DNA from: Sporosarcina psychrophila
Lineage (GTDB): Bacteria; Bacillota; Bacilli; Bacillales_A; Planococcaceae
Reading direction: 5' to 3'
Assembly (NCBI RefSeq): GCF_001590685.1
Contig: NZ_CP014616.1
Location: 2,355,001-2,419,000, forward strand
Length of the DNA: 64,000 nucleotides
In this document: piece by piece, positions 48,467 to 58,018 of the stretch
How the letters are laid out: every line of letters begins with the position of its first letter
Position numbering within the stretch: position 1 is the first letter of the stretch
Notes under the pieces: model-generated
Database searches by the model: none
The model's input: the letters and a program-made list of their open reading frames with translations, nothing else
What the model was told of the DNA's origin: nothing
Translations under genes and position numbers: made by a program

Positions 48467-48505
48467 GCACTTTCATAATTGATGACTTCAAACCTATGAA
48501 AGTGC
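48467..48505 (-). promoter_or_regulatory. Hairpin in the GntP mRNA leader
   Basis: GCACTTTCATA and TATGAAAGTGC are perfect 11-base inverted arms 17 bases apart, inside the roughly 180-base leader between the promoter and the GntP gene. No T-run follows on the minus strand, so it is not a standard terminator; an RNA structure or a second protein site is possible. Confidence 0.4.
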
Positions 48506-48578
48506 TCTCTATTAATTGAGTATTTATCACCAACAAGATTAAATTGTTTTTCAACCAAACTGCAGCACAATTTAAATC

Positions 48579-48621
48579 AGACCGTAGTCTAATTGTAATT
48601 CAAGAAGCAATATTCTGTCAA
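48579..48621 (-). promoter_or_regulatory. GntP promoter with TetR-type operator
   Basis: On the minus strand TTGACA (48621-48616) and TACAAT (48597-48592) are 18 bases apart. The predicted start lies just downstream, where AGACTACGGTCT (48590-48579) forms a palindrome-like AGAC-N4-GTCT. The same promoter and element occur at 61667-61709. The TetR gene is divergent from this point. Confidence 0.65.
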
Positions 48622-48810
48622 CAGGATATTAGAGTACCATTAAAACAATTCCAAAACCCAGTGTTTACTTGAGTATTAATTGCTAAAATGATTGACTTAC
48701 TATAAAATAACTTTCATAACCAGACCCAAGTACAAATTCAACTGGATTGCAGCCTGATTATGATATAATAGATAATATTCTGACAACACTATATTGGAGT
48801 GATTTTTTTG

Positions 48811-49428
48811 ATGAAAAAAGAAAATAAACAAAGTAGAGGTAAAATGACTCAAAAAAGAATTTTAGAAACTGCATTGAAATTATTCACTGAAAAAGGCTAT
48901 GATAAAGTAACCGTTGATGAAATTTGCGAAAAGAGTGAGTCATCTAAAGGTTCTTTTTATCAGCATTTTTCATCAAAATCAACTATATTTTTAGTGAAAT
49001 TCTTCGAAGTAGATGACCACTATGCCCAAGTAATAGAAGCTATGCCGGAAGATATCGATGTGTATGAAAAAATATCAATATTTTTTCATGAGGCTTTGTG
49101 TATCATTAATGATCAGATGGGAAAGGACTTAATGAAAGTCATTTATAGTTCCGCGCTTGTTTCAAATGACCATACTTATTTCTTAAATAAAGATCGAGAA
49201 CTAACTCGTATTTTCATATCTTTCGCTGAAGAAATCCAAAGAAACCAACCGATAGATTCTGCTTCTCAAGTAGAGGATTTATTAATGATGATGAGTCAAA
49301 CAATGATGGGCGTTATATACTATTGGAGTGTTAGCCAAGACGATCGAAAGTTACCTGAGCTGGCTCAATACGTTACAAAAACAATGATTAAAGGTCTGAA
49401 AAGTTTGAACGAGGTTCATTTGCCCTAA
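48811..49428 (+). CDS. TetR family transcriptional regulator
   Basis: A repressor of about 206 residues. The N-terminal helix-turn-helix is typical: RILETALKLFTEKGYDKVTV followed by DEICEKSESSKGSFYQHFSS. The C-terminal helices (60-200) form the ligand pocket and do not reveal the inducer. ATG 48811 or TTG 48808 follow GGAG by 11 or 8 bases; the longer GTG reading overlaps that site. An extended -10 (TGATATAAT) ends at 48769. It is divergent from GntP and is the best candidate to bind the shared AGAC-N4-GTCT sites, with an acyl-CoA or acid as inducer. Confidence 0.9.
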   Translation: MKKENKQSRGKMTQKRILETALKLFTEKGYDKVTVDEICEKSESSKGSFYQHFSSKSTIFLVKFFEVDDHYAQVIEAMPEDIDVYEKISIFFHEALCIINDQMGKDLMKVIYSSALVSNDHTYFLNKDRELTRIFISFAEEIQRNQPIDSASQVEDLLMMMSQTMMGVIYYWSVSQDDRKLPELAQYVTKTMIKGLKSLNEVHLP

Positions 49429-49749
49429 GTGGATTATCCCCATATTTAAATGGGCACTTACACATCAAAAATTATGAAAGTTTAATTATTCGAGAATGTA
49501 CCCCTGCAAGCACCCCTTTCTATAAGCCACTATTCGAAGGGAATTTATCAAATAGCTTGGTCCTATTAATTCACTCATACTGCATAAAAAAGGCAGGAAT
49601 CAGAGGAGATAATCTTCTCTGATTCCTGCCTTTCAATATGCGGTCTATTATTGATTATTCACCTAACCAAAAGAATCGAAACCTTACATTGCGACTGGAT
49701 TCGCTTCGTTCAATTGCACCTATACAGCCTCAGAAATTCTAACATCTTT
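49429..49749. other. Intergenic region with a convergent terminator
   Basis: AAAGGCAGGAATCAGAG (49589-49605) pairs with CTCTGATTCCTGCCTTT (49617-49633), a perfect 17-bp stem between the TetR gene and the convergent reductase gene. Nothing else recognisable. Confidence 0.8.
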
Positions 49750-50769
49750 TCACTTAAAGAATTCATCAATATAATGAAGCGTTTTAATTTCCTTGTTCTT
49801 TTCTTTGGCTTTCACAATTTTAACTACCATATCATTATAGGGGGTTGCAATACCGTGTTCTTTTCCTTTGTTACTAACAACTCCGTTTATGTAATTAATC
49901 TCGGTTGTTCTTCCTTTCTCCAAATCTTGCAACATGCTTGCTTTCGTGTCACGGTGTTGATCCCAGGTCTTTTTAAAGTAAGGAAATTTACTTAGTATTT
50001 CTTTTGGGGTACGATCATTTAACTCCAGAAGTCCGAGATCCTGGTCCTGCATTTTAACTAAATCTATACCTTGCGCGTAGGCTACTTTAATCGTTTCGTC
50101 GGCAAGATGTGCAAGACACCAATAGCCCCTAGGATCGTCTAATACCTCACCAAAAGTACAGCCAAGCGCGGCCGACATCCCGCTAAAAGTAGCATTCATT
50201 AATATTTTAGACCATCTAATGCCAAGCAAGTTATTAGATACTTCAGAACCACCCACATTTTGCAGAATTGCGTTAACTGCTTTAATTCTTTCAGTAACTT
50301 CTCCATTCATTTCTCCTATTTCAAAGGCAAACTCTTCTAAAGCCTTTTTCTTCGATGTTAATTCAGTAACACCGGGTTTAATCCATGTCGCTCCAAAACC
50401 CACAGCTCCGCCAATCGTTCTATCTTTTCCAATAATTTCTGCTACACTTTCTTCGGGAGCCCCGTTTTGAAGAGTACAAATAATACTAGTAGAATGAAGA
50501 TGTGGTAAAAGCTTATTTAAGACCTCTTTGTTATCGAATTGCTTTGTTAGTAGAAATAACAAATCGTATTTATCAGTTAAGTCATCTAGATAATAAGCAT
50601 GCCCATGTGTTTTCACTTGAATAGAGCCTCTTATTTCAGTACCATTTTTTTGCATTGCTATTACATTTTCTTTAAAGCCATCTATTAAATCCACTTCAAT
50701 GCCTTTTGAGTTTAATAATGTTCCTAACACAGTTCCTATTGCTCCAACGCCTACTATACCAATTTTCAT
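49750..50769 (-). CDS. Ketopantoate reductase-like (PanE/ApbA) oxidoreductase
   Basis: A 339-residue NADP-dependent reductase of the 2-dehydropantoate reductase family. The Rossmann start is KIGIVGVGAIGTVLGTLL; the middle has CTLQNGAPEE and the catalytic lysine stretch RWSKILMNATFSGMSAALGC; the C-terminal helical domain has KGRTTEINYINGVV. ATG 50769 is chosen because AAAGG lies about 10 bases before it. PanE paralogs in catabolic clusters reduce other 2-oxo acids, so a role in the local hydroxy/oxo-acid pathway is more likely than pantothenate synthesis. Confidence 0.85.
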   Translation of the reverse strand: MKIGIVGVGAIGTVLGTLLNSKGIEVDLIDGFKENVIAMQKNGTEIRGSIQVKTHGHAYYLDDLTDKYDLLFLLTKQFDNKEVLNKLLPHLHSTSIICTLQNGAPEESVAEIIGKDRTIGGAVGFGATWIKPGVTELTSKKKALEEFAFEIGEMNGEVTERIKAVNAILQNVGGSEVSNNLLGIRWSKILMNATFSGMSAALGCTFGEVLDDPRGYWCLAHLADETIKVAYAQGIDLVKMQDQDLGLLELNDRTPKEILSKFPYFKKTWDQHRDTKASMLQDLEKGRTTEINYINGVVSNKGKEHGIATPYNDMVVKIVKAKEKNKEIKTLHYIDEFFK

Positions 50770-50861
50770 TTTCAAGTCACCTTTCTCTTATAATTAACTT
50801 AATATGCAGCATGTTAATATCGTGTCCTATATCTTAACTTCCTTGTGCGAAATCAATTTAG

Positions 50862-51773
50862 TTATTCCACAATCGTGTTTTTCAAAATACCTAACTCAGT
50901 TACTTCTAATTCAACGGTATCACCTGGTTTTAACCAAGATTGTTGGACCCCACTCAATTCTAATAGACATCCTGTTCCAACTGTTCCTGATCCAATAATA
51001 TCTCCTGGGTATAACGTGGCGTTGATTGACGCCCTTTCAATCATATCTGCAAATGAATAGTGAATATCTTTTAAATTACCTTTGGAAATTTCTTGCCCAT
51101 TAATTCTCGCCGTCATTGTTAAATCATGTCTATTTTCAATCTTATATTTCTGTAGAGATTCTTTAGTGACAATATACGGACCAATTGACGTCGCAAAGTC
51201 TTTTCCTTTTGCAGGTCCTAAACCTATTTTAATTTCCTCCATCTGTATATCTCTAGCCGACCAATCATTGAGAATCGTGAATCCAAAAATATAATCTTCA
51301 GCATCTCCAGCTTTAATGTCTTTACCTTGTTTTCCAATTACACAGGCAATCTCAAGTTCAAAATCCAAACACTTTGTAAAAGAGGGATAAGATAATGGTG
51401 TTTCCGGACCGATAATCGCATGATGATTAGTAAAATAAAAAGCCGGGGCTTCGTACCATTCTTTAGGTATCTCTTTTTCTAAATTTTTATATGCATTTTT
51501 CAAATGCAACTCAAAACTCATAAAATCTCGCACACTTGGCGGTCTTGGAATAGGAGCTAGAAGCTCAGTATCCCCTAGGTTATATGTACCGCTATGCTCT
51601 TCTTTTAATAATTCTTTAAGAATAGGGGTATATTTTTCATGGTCTTCAATAAATGTAAGTAGCTTAGAAGGTAATATCCCATCAGATAGCTCATTCATGT
51701 CGTAAACTTTTTGACCTTCAATCCATCCAGCTCTTTCTTCACCATTTATGTTTATAAAACTTACAAATTTCAT
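50862..51773 (-). CDS. Fumarylacetoacetate hydrolase family protein
   Basis: A 303-residue FAH-fold enzyme. The metal-binding acidic residues are in LDFELEIACVIGKQGKDI, with FTILNDWSARDIQ and GKDFATSIGPYIVT further on, and the end has GDIIGSGTVGTGC and KPGDTVELE. Length and order fit fumarylacetoacetases/acylpyruvases, which split C-C bonds in beta-diketo acids. GGGG lies before the ATG. It is co-oriented with the reductase and the Liv transporter, suggesting that a diketo acid or oxo acid is an intermediate here. Exact substrate unknown. Confidence 0.88.
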   Translation of the reverse strand: MKFVSFININGEERAGWIEGQKVYDMNELSDGILPSKLLTFIEDHEKYTPILKELLKEEHSGTYNLGDTELLAPIPRPPSVRDFMSFELHLKNAYKNLEKEIPKEWYEAPAFYFTNHHAIIGPETPLSYPSFTKCLDFELEIACVIGKQGKDIKAGDAEDYIFGFTILNDWSARDIQMEEIKIGLGPAKGKDFATSIGPYIVTKESLQKYKIENRHDLTMTARINGQEISKGNLKDIHYSFADMIERASINATLYPGDIIGSGTVGTGCLLELSGVQQSWLKPGDTVELEVTELGILKNTIVE

Positions 51774-52070
51774 TCTTTATCCCCCTGTTCTTATTATTTT
51801 TGTTCAACACCGATCAAGTTATGTGAACTTCTGTTTTTTATTAGAATGAACATCGTATTGAAGCAATTTTACTGCCTTCCAGCAAGCCCGCAACTCCAAC
51901 TAGTTGAAGGCTTATGAAAGCATCAATCTTCTTGTATATAAACACATTCGCGTTCACTTAAGAGCAGATAATCAAGCCCTCTACAAGAAATTGATATGGA
52001 AAAATGTTTAAAGAAAATTCTATTTACATTATTAGAATTCTATTTTTTTATCCGACGCTAGTGAATTATT

Positions 52071-52778
52071 TCATACATTTCCAAGGTACGCTTTTGCGAC
52101 ATCTGGATTATTAAGTATCTCTTCTCCTGTACCCTCTAAAACAATACGCCCAGTTTCTATGACGTAGGCACGATCGGATATTTTTAATGCACTATTTGCC
52201 ATCTGCTCAACCAAAAGCACCGTAACACCCGAGGAATTAATTTGCTTTAAAAGGTCAAAAACCTCATTTACAATGATAGGTGCAAGTCCTAGTGAGGGTT
52301 CATCAAGAATTAAAAAGGATGGTTCCGTCATAAGCGACCTTGCAATGGCTAGCATCTGTTGCTCTCCCCCAGAAAGGGTCCCCCCTAATTGCATTTTTCT
52401 TTCCTCGAGTCGTGGAAAACGTTCGAAAATCGACTGTATTAGAACATGCGTTTTCTTAGAATCCTTTACAATATGCGCTCCTAAAAGAATGTTTTCCATT
52501 ACAGTATGTTGAGGAAATATCTGTCTCCCCTCCGGTACTATTCGAATTCCCTTGCGCACTAGCTGATCGGGACGATCATTGGAAATCTCTTTGCCTTGAA
52601 AGCAGATACTTCCACCTTTCCCCTTATGAAGTGCAACAATTGTATTGAGAATTGTGCTTTTTCCAGCACCATTCGCTCCTAATATTGTAACGATTTCACC
52701 TTGACTTACTTGGAAAGAGATATTATGAACAACTTCAGTTTTCCCGTAGCCTACAGTTAAATTCTTTACTTGTAACAT
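52071..52778 (-). CDS. livF: Branched-chain-type ABC importer, ATP-binding protein
   Basis: A 235-residue ATPase of the LivF type. Walker A is GANGAGKST, the signature is LSGGEQQML, and Walker B is FLILDEPSLGLAP. It begins 5 bases after the stop of the fused LivM-LivG gene, with AAGGGG 9 bases before the ATG; the longer reading overlaps that gene. With the LivG half it forms the motor of an importer for branched-chain amino acids or similar acids. The substrate is set by the binding protein encoded at 56485. Confidence 0.92.
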   Translation of the reverse strand: MLQVKNLTVGYGKTEVVHNISFQVSQGEIVTILGANGAGKSTILNTIVALHKGKGGSICFQGKEISNDRPDQLVRKGIRIVPEGRQIFPQHTVMENILLGAHIVKDSKKTHVLIQSIFERFPRLEERKMQLGGTLSGGEQQMLAIARSLMTEPSFLILDEPSLGLAPIIVNEVFDLLKQINSSGVTVLLVEQMANSALKISDRAYVIETGRIVLEGTGEEILNNPDVAKAYLGNV

Positions 52779-52782
52779 CGTT

Positions 52783-54597
52783 TCACGCCCCTTCACCCAA
52801 ATAAGCGTTTCTGACAACTTGATTGGAATTTATGCTTGCCGGATCACCCTCAGCTATTTTTTTGCCATAATCAAGTACTGTAATATAATCGGATATTTCC
52901 ATTACTAAATCCATGTGATGTTCAATCATCAAAACGGTAATCCCAGCCTCCCGGACTTTATTAAGCAACTTAGAAAACTCCATAGTCTCTGTATCTGAAA
53001 GGCCAGCACATGGTTCATCTAGTACTAGAAGTTCTGGTTTCATACTCAGAGCTCGCGCCAGTTCTAATAACTTCTGTTGACCCGCTGAAAGGCTTTCCGG
53101 TTCATTATTCGCTTGATTACTTAGATCTATTAAATCAAGGTAATCCATTGCTTCATAAATTGATTTTCTTTCTTCATTCTTCATTTTCCTTGTACGGAAC
53201 ATGGTATCGGTCAGTGAATAGCTATAAAATAGACGTCCCCCCATTGCAACATTTTCAACCACCGAAAGATTGTTAAAGAGTCTCACATGTTGAAATGTTC
53301 TCGAGATCCCCTGCCTAACTAGATCAATAATACTTTTACCCGTAATGTCCTTATCATTAAAAATAACCATTCCTGTTGATGGCTTATCAACTCCAGTAAT
53401 TATGTTTAAAGTTGTGGTCTTGCCGGCACCATTCGGACCAATTAGTGAGTGAACCGTCCCTCTTTTAATCGTCATGTTTAGATTTTCTACAGCTGTATGT
53501 CCCCCAAATTTCTTAGTAAGATTCTTGATAATTAAAATAGCATCATTATCAAAATTATTACCATTACTCACAACATTCCGCTTAATATCAAATAATTTTT
53601 GGTCCCTTTTTTCCATAATATATTGATTATCATCTATTTCTCTAAAATGCTTCTTAATGGTTCCTGCGATACCCGCCGGAAGTACTTGTGGGATTATGAC
53701 AAGAAGAGCGCCATAGACAATCTGTTTCAAGTCAGGTGCTGCATTAAATAATTCTGGTATCATCGTAGCAATGATAGCACCGACTATTGGACCACTCAGA
53801 GTCCCTTGTCCACCCAAAACCACCATCAAAAGAATGAATACTGTAAATTGAAAACTGAAGGTATCAGGGCTTAAATAGCCACTATAACTAGCATAAATAC
53901 CTCCGGCTATTCCAGCCAGTAATGAACTAAAAAAGTAGCCTATTATTCTATATTTACTAAAGTTAATTCCGACCCCGGCTGCTGCAATCTCATTGTCTGT
54001 CATTGCAATTAAATCTCTACCCCATCGACTTTTAACGATGTTCCTCTGTACGATAACACAAATTACTACTATTAGTAATATGAAATAGTACTTTTGAAGG
54101 GTATCTAGAGTGAATCCGAAAATATTCCAAGTAGGGACGAATAGCCCCTGTGAACCACCAGTAAACCAGGTCCATTCATTAAACACTCGATGCGCCATTT
54201 CTAGTAAACCAATACTTATAAGAGCTAGGTAATGGTGTTTTACTTTAGATGCCGGAAGGGAAACTAGTAAACCCACTAAAGCAGCTGCTATTGCCCCTGC
54301 TATAAGTCCCGCGAAAAACGGCATGTTGTAGGCGGTAATGGCCACTGCTGAAACATATGCCCCAACACCAAAATGTGCGGCAAAAGCAAAAGAAGTTATA
54401 CCACTAAAGCCTGCAGAAATGTTATATCCAATTGCTAGGATGATATATATGAATATTAAACTTACTAATCGCAAGTAGTAGCTACCTGCCATTAGTGGAA
54501 TAACTAAACTAATCAATAAAAGAGCAACCCAAAGGATAGTGAAATAAATTCTATATTTTTTCTGCGCTGAAGTTGCCTTTATTGAAAATTTTGGCAC
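52783..54597 (-). CDS. Fused LivM permease-LivG ATPase
   Basis: A 604-residue fusion of two importer subunits that are usually separate. Residues 1-315 form a LivM-type permease (LAIGYNISAGFSGITSFAFA; VVLGGQGTLSGPIVGAIIAT). After a charged linker, residues 350-600 form a LivG-type ATPase with Walker A GPNGAGKTT, a signature LSAGQQKLLELARAL and Walker B LVLDEPCAGLSD. The GTG start follows GGGAGGG and overlaps livH by 47 bases. Such fusions exist in some proteobacterial Liv systems; in Bacillales it looks less common. Confidence 0.9.
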   Translation of the reverse strand: MPKFSIKATSAQKKYRIYFTILWVALLLISLVIPLMAGSYYLRLVSLIFIYIILAIGYNISAGFSGITSFAFAAHFGVGAYVSAVAITAYNMPFFAGLIAGAIAAALVGLLVSLPASKVKHHYLALISIGLLEMAHRVFNEWTWFTGGSQGLFVPTWNIFGFTLDTLQKYYFILLIVVICVIVQRNIVKSRWGRDLIAMTDNEIAAAGVGINFSKYRIIGYFFSSLLAGIAGGIYASYSGYLSPDTFSFQFTVFILLMVVLGGQGTLSGPIVGAIIATMIPELFNAAPDLKQIVYGALLVIIPQVLPAGIAGTIKKHFREIDDNQYIMEKRDQKLFDIKRNVVSNGNNFDNDAILIIKNLTKKFGGHTAVENLNMTIKRGTVHSLIGPNGAGKTTTLNIITGVDKPSTGMVIFNDKDITGKSIIDLVRQGISRTFQHVRLFNNLSVVENVAMGGRLFYSYSLTDTMFRTRKMKNEERKSIYEAMDYLDLIDLSNQANNEPESLSAGQQKLLELARALSMKPELLVLDEPCAGLSDTETMEFSKLLNKVREAGITVLMIEHHMDLVMEISDYITVLDYGKKIAEGDPASINSNQVVRNAYLGEGA

Positions 54598-55438
54598 CTA
54601 ATATCCCTCCCGGTAAAACTATAATGAATATAATCATAACTAAAAAGATAACGGCATCTTTTAATCCACCAGGGATCATCGTTCCAACAATTCCCTCTAA
54701 CAAACCTAAGGTAATCCCACCAACAAACGCTCCTTTGGTATTACCTAAACCTCCGATTAACGCTGCTGCGAAAGCCTTGATACCAACTGCATATGTCATT
54801 GTATAGCTAGCAAAAGTTATGGGTGCAATAAGTGCACCTGCTATTGCCGCAACACCACCTGATATCGCGAAACAGGTCAACACAACGACATTACTTCGAA
54901 TACCCATGATTCTTGCTGTATCCGGTTTATAAGATACAGCCCTAACAGCTCTACCAAAACTAGTTTTCTGAATTACAAATTGATAAACTATACCTATCGA
55001 TATTGCAATGATAATCATCATGATTTCGTGCAACATAATATTTGCACCGAAAATACGGATATCCTGACCATCAAAAAGGAATGGGAAAGCTTTTGGTTCC
55101 GTTCCGAATAGCATTCGGGCAATATTGTCTATAATGATACTTGCACCGAAGAGAGTTACAATCCAACTTGAATTTTTCGATAAATCTCCTAATCTTTCGA
55201 CCGCTGTCTTATAAATCAATATACTTAGTAATATGTTAATAAGTATTGCTAACAAAATAGCAACTAAGTAATTCATATTAAAAGCACTTATGAACCAGTA
55301 GCTTGTCATGGCTCCTATCATAATAACGGAGCCATGTGCAAAGTTAATGATACGTGTTGTAGAATAAATTATACCTATGGCAAGCGCCATTAAGGCATAC
55401 ATGCTTCCATTAGCAAGAGCAAATATTAGTTCCTGCAT
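54551..55438 (-). CDS. livH: Branched-chain-type ABC importer, permease
   Basis: A 295-residue LivH-type permease with about eight hydrophobic segments. ALAIGIIYSTTRIINFAHGS at the N-terminus and AFAAALIGGLGNTKGAFVGG in the second half are the family signatures, the latter contacting the ATPase. GAGAGGAGAG precedes the ATG. It overlaps the fused LivM-LivG gene by 47 bases and starts 32 bases after the SDR gene, so SDR, livH, livMG and livF form one operon. Confidence 0.92.
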   Translation of the reverse strand: MQELIFALANGSMYALMALAIGIIYSTTRIINFAHGSVIMIGAMTSYWFISAFNMNYLVAILLAILINILLSILIYKTAVERLGDLSKNSSWIVTLFGASIIIDNIARMLFGTEPKAFPFLFDGQDIRIFGANIMLHEIMMIIIAISIGIVYQFVIQKTSFGRAVRAVSYKPDTARIMGIRSNVVVLTCFAISGGVAAIAGALIAPITFASYTMTYAVGIKAFAAALIGGLGNTKGAFVGGITLGLLEGIVGTMIPGGLKDAVIFLVMIIFIIVLPGGILGAKIFNKGNFSAEKI

Positions 55439-55470
55439 ATATACTCTCCTCTCTTATCTTCCCAGTCTCA

Positions 55471-56214
55471 TCATGTTGTAGCAGCGCCACTTACAATTAT
55501 GCATTGCCCTGATAAGAAACTTGCATCATCACTAGAAAGGAAAGACACAACACTGGCAATTTCATTAGGTTTTCCAAGTCTTCCTAAGGGGGTGTTCTTT
55601 ATATGTTCATCCATAATTTCCTTTGGGACAGTTTTATACATGTCTGTTTCAATATAACCAGGAGCAACGCAGTTCACGATAATATTCTTTGGTCCCCCTT
55701 CCTTCGCAAGAGTTTTTGAAAAGCCAATTAATCCTGCTTTTGATGTTGCGTAATTAGCCTGACCTACATTACCAAATGCAGATATGGACGAGATGTTTAC
55801 AATCTTTCCGATGGCTTTATTCCTCATAATGGGTATAACGTGTTTACAAAGGTAATATGCACCTTTAAGATTTACATTTATAACAGCATCCCAAGCCTCC
55901 TCTGACATCTTGTGAAACATACTGTCCTGTGTAATACCAGCATTATTGACAAGTATGTCAATAGTACCGAAATGTTCCATAGCTTGAGAGACAGCTATTT
56001 CTACTTGTTTTTCATTTGATACATCACACTGAATGAGCAGAACTTTAGCACCACTATTATCGAGTCTTGAAATCATTTCTTTCGCCATGTTCAGATCATA
56101 TTCAAGTACTGCAATACCTGCAATACCATCCTTTAGAAAACGATTAACTATAGATTCACCGATACCTTTACCACCCCCAGTAACAATTGCGTATTTACTT
56201 TTTAATTTCCCCAT
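55471..56214 (-). CDS. SDR family oxidoreductase (FabG-like)
   Basis: A 247-residue short-chain dehydrogenase. The NAD(P) loop is TGGGKGIGES, NNAG is intact, and the catalytic Ser (VNISSISAFG), Tyr and Lys (YATSKAGLIG) are all present; the C-terminal GRLGKPNEIASVVSFLSSD is standard. ATG 56214 is chosen because GGGAGGG lies 7 bases before it; the long upstream extension has no coding support. It resembles 3-oxoacyl-ACP/CoA reductases. As the first gene of the livHMGF unit it probably oxidises or reduces the imported acid or its CoA ester. Confidence 0.9.
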   Translation of the reverse strand: MGKLKSKYAIVTGGGKGIGESIVNRFLKDGIAGIAVLEYDLNMAKEMISRLDNSGAKVLLIQCDVSNEKQVEIAVSQAMEHFGTIDILVNNAGITQDSMFHKMSEEAWDAVINVNLKGAYYLCKHVIPIMRNKAIGKIVNISSISAFGNVGQANYATSKAGLIGFSKTLAKEGGPKNIIVNCVAPGYIETDMYKTVPKEIMDEHIKNTPLGRLGKPNEIASVVSFLSSDDASFLSGQCIIVSGAATT

Positions 56215-56484
56215 AATATTACCCTCCCAAAAATTAAACCGAATTTCATCTCTGAATTCTATTTTCCAAATGATCACGGCTTCAAAATTTAAACTTATAT
56301 AAGATTTTCTTTTATTGATTTCCTGGTCATATATAAAGGATAAGTCTCCCACTTACATAAAACCCAAGTTAAGTTGGCCTCCCCAAATTCCTTCACTACC
56401 CTAATACTGCTCATCATTGTCAGCTAACCAGATAAAGAAGGATCACATTAAAAATTAAGGAGACCGACATCATATAGTTCTAAA

Positions 56485-57699
56485 CTATTTTTTTATATAA
56501 AGATCGCCATTAAACATTTCTGAGATGCTGGCCATATCCAATTCTGCTAAAGGGTATCCCTCGTGAGATTCCTCCGAAAAGGCATATTGTTTTACAAAAA
56601 CCGATTCGAATTCCTCCACACTATTTTCCAATACCTTTTTAACTTCATCGGTATCAGTTGTACCTGCTTTTTCAATTGCCCACTTTAGTAAATAAACTGC
56701 CTCATAACTTGGTACTACGGAAGTAGGGTTTGTATCACGTTTTTCATATTCGCCGTATTCATTAATAATATTTTGATATATCTCCCAATATTTTGGCTCT
56801 AACTCTGTTTTACCAGAAGCCACTGCCCAGTTGTTCATAGAAATAACTGACACTTTATTAGCTCCAGGGCCAGCCAGTTCCTTAAAGTTTGGCATGGCCA
56901 CTCCTGTATAGCCTAAAATATTCAATTTATCAATATAGTCGATTCGTTCCAGAGACCTTACAATCTTTGCCCCGTCAGCTCCTAAGGTCCAGAACAGTGC
57001 AACATCTGCGTTAGCCTCTTTTATTTTTTGTGCGATAGGCGTCATGTCTGGATCATCCGACTTATAAGTAGCTATTATAGTAGGCTCAACGCCATATTCT
57101 TTTAGCGTCTCTTCCATAACAGTAATTCCATCCACGCCAAGGGCAGAGGTATCAGCAACCAAAGCAATATTCTTATATTTTTTCTCTACTGCAATTTTGA
57201 CAAGAGCCTTTGCCTGTGTAGCATTAGACGGCGTTATTCTAAAAGCATAGGGATTGTCTTTGCTGATAAGATTTGTACCTGTCGCTACTGGCAACATAGA
57301 AATAACTTTACTTTCCTGAAGATATGCCATTGAAGCTGCTGCTGGAGTCGAATTTGTAGGTCCAATCAGAAAGTTTGCCTTTTCCTTGTCCACTAATTCC
57401 TCCACAAATGTTTTGGATTTTGTCGGGTCAGCCTCATCATCACGTGTGGCGATTCTCACCTGAGCGCCCATGATACCTCCATTCTCATTAATTTCTTTTA
57501 CCGCAAGTTCTACTCCTTGTGACTGCGCTTTCCCAAGTACAGCACTTGTTCCACTCATCGCTCCGATATTACCAATTACTATTTCACTAGGTGAACTATT
57601 ACCTTCTTTAGGTGAACTACTACCTTCTTTTTCATTACTACAAGCGGTAACAATTAATAAAACGCTTAAAAGAATTGAACTAACAAGTTTTTTTCTCAT
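56485..57699 (-). CDS. livK: Liv-type ABC importer substrate-binding lipoprotein
   Basis: A 404-residue substrate-binding protein. The signal peptide KLVSSILLSVLLIVTACSN has a lipobox (VTAC), so it is tethered outside the membrane. The type I binding fold shows IVIGNIGAMSGTSAVLGKAQ, DDEADPTKSKTFVEEL and the ligand-loop GPTNSTPAAASMAYL. ATG 57699 follows GGGGG by about 6 bases. A serine/glycine/proline-rich linker with a short duplication (EGSSSPKEGNSSP) follows the cysteine. A CcpA-type cre box lies about 220 bases upstream. Confidence 0.9.
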   Translation of the reverse strand: MRKKLVSSILLSVLLIVTACSNEKEGSSSPKEGNSSPSEIVIGNIGAMSGTSAVLGKAQSQGVELAVKEINENGGIMGAQVRIATRDDEADPTKSKTFVEELVDKEKANFLIGPTNSTPAAASMAYLQESKVISMLPVATGTNLISKDNPYAFRITPSNATQAKALVKIAVEKKYKNIALVADTSALGVDGITVMEETLKEYGVEPTIIATYKSDDPDMTPIAQKIKEANADVALFWTLGADGAKIVRSLERIDYIDKLNILGYTGVAMPNFKELAGPGANKVSVISMNNWAVASGKTELEPKYWEIYQNIINEYGEYEKRDTNPTSVVPSYEAVYLLKWAIEKAGTTDTDEVKKVLENSVEEFESVFVKQYAFSEESHEGYPLAELDMASISEMFNGDLYIKK

Positions 57700-57917
57700 C
57701 TTAATCCCCCTCATTTTTTTCTGATAACAAAGTTAAGTTTAGTATTAAGAAATATTCTGTGACCAACAAATATATCCAAGATACCAATTCCAAAAGCGTG
57801 TAAACCCTTACATAATAATCAGCCTCCTTACTATTTACTGAGAGTTGATCACTAGCGTCGCATAAAAAACAACATCTGCGATTGATGAGTTAATGCCTTT
57901 CCACACGCCTAATCTAA

Positions 57918-57931
57918 CGAAAACGCTTTCA
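57918..57931. promoter_or_regulatory. CcpA cre box
   Basis: TGAAAGCGTTTTCG (minus strand) fits the catabolite-response element consensus WTGNAANCGNWNNCW almost perfectly. It lies in the 319-base space between the thiolase gene and the binding-protein gene, upstream of the latter. Glucose repression of uptake is the likely meaning. The rest of the spacer shows nothing clear. Confidence 0.7.
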
Positions 57932-58018
57932 TCATTAGCAACCAAATACATTTTCTTCATACATATTGCCATCGATTGCAATTAGCACTTATGTTTTTAT
58001 TTGATAGAATTGAATTAT

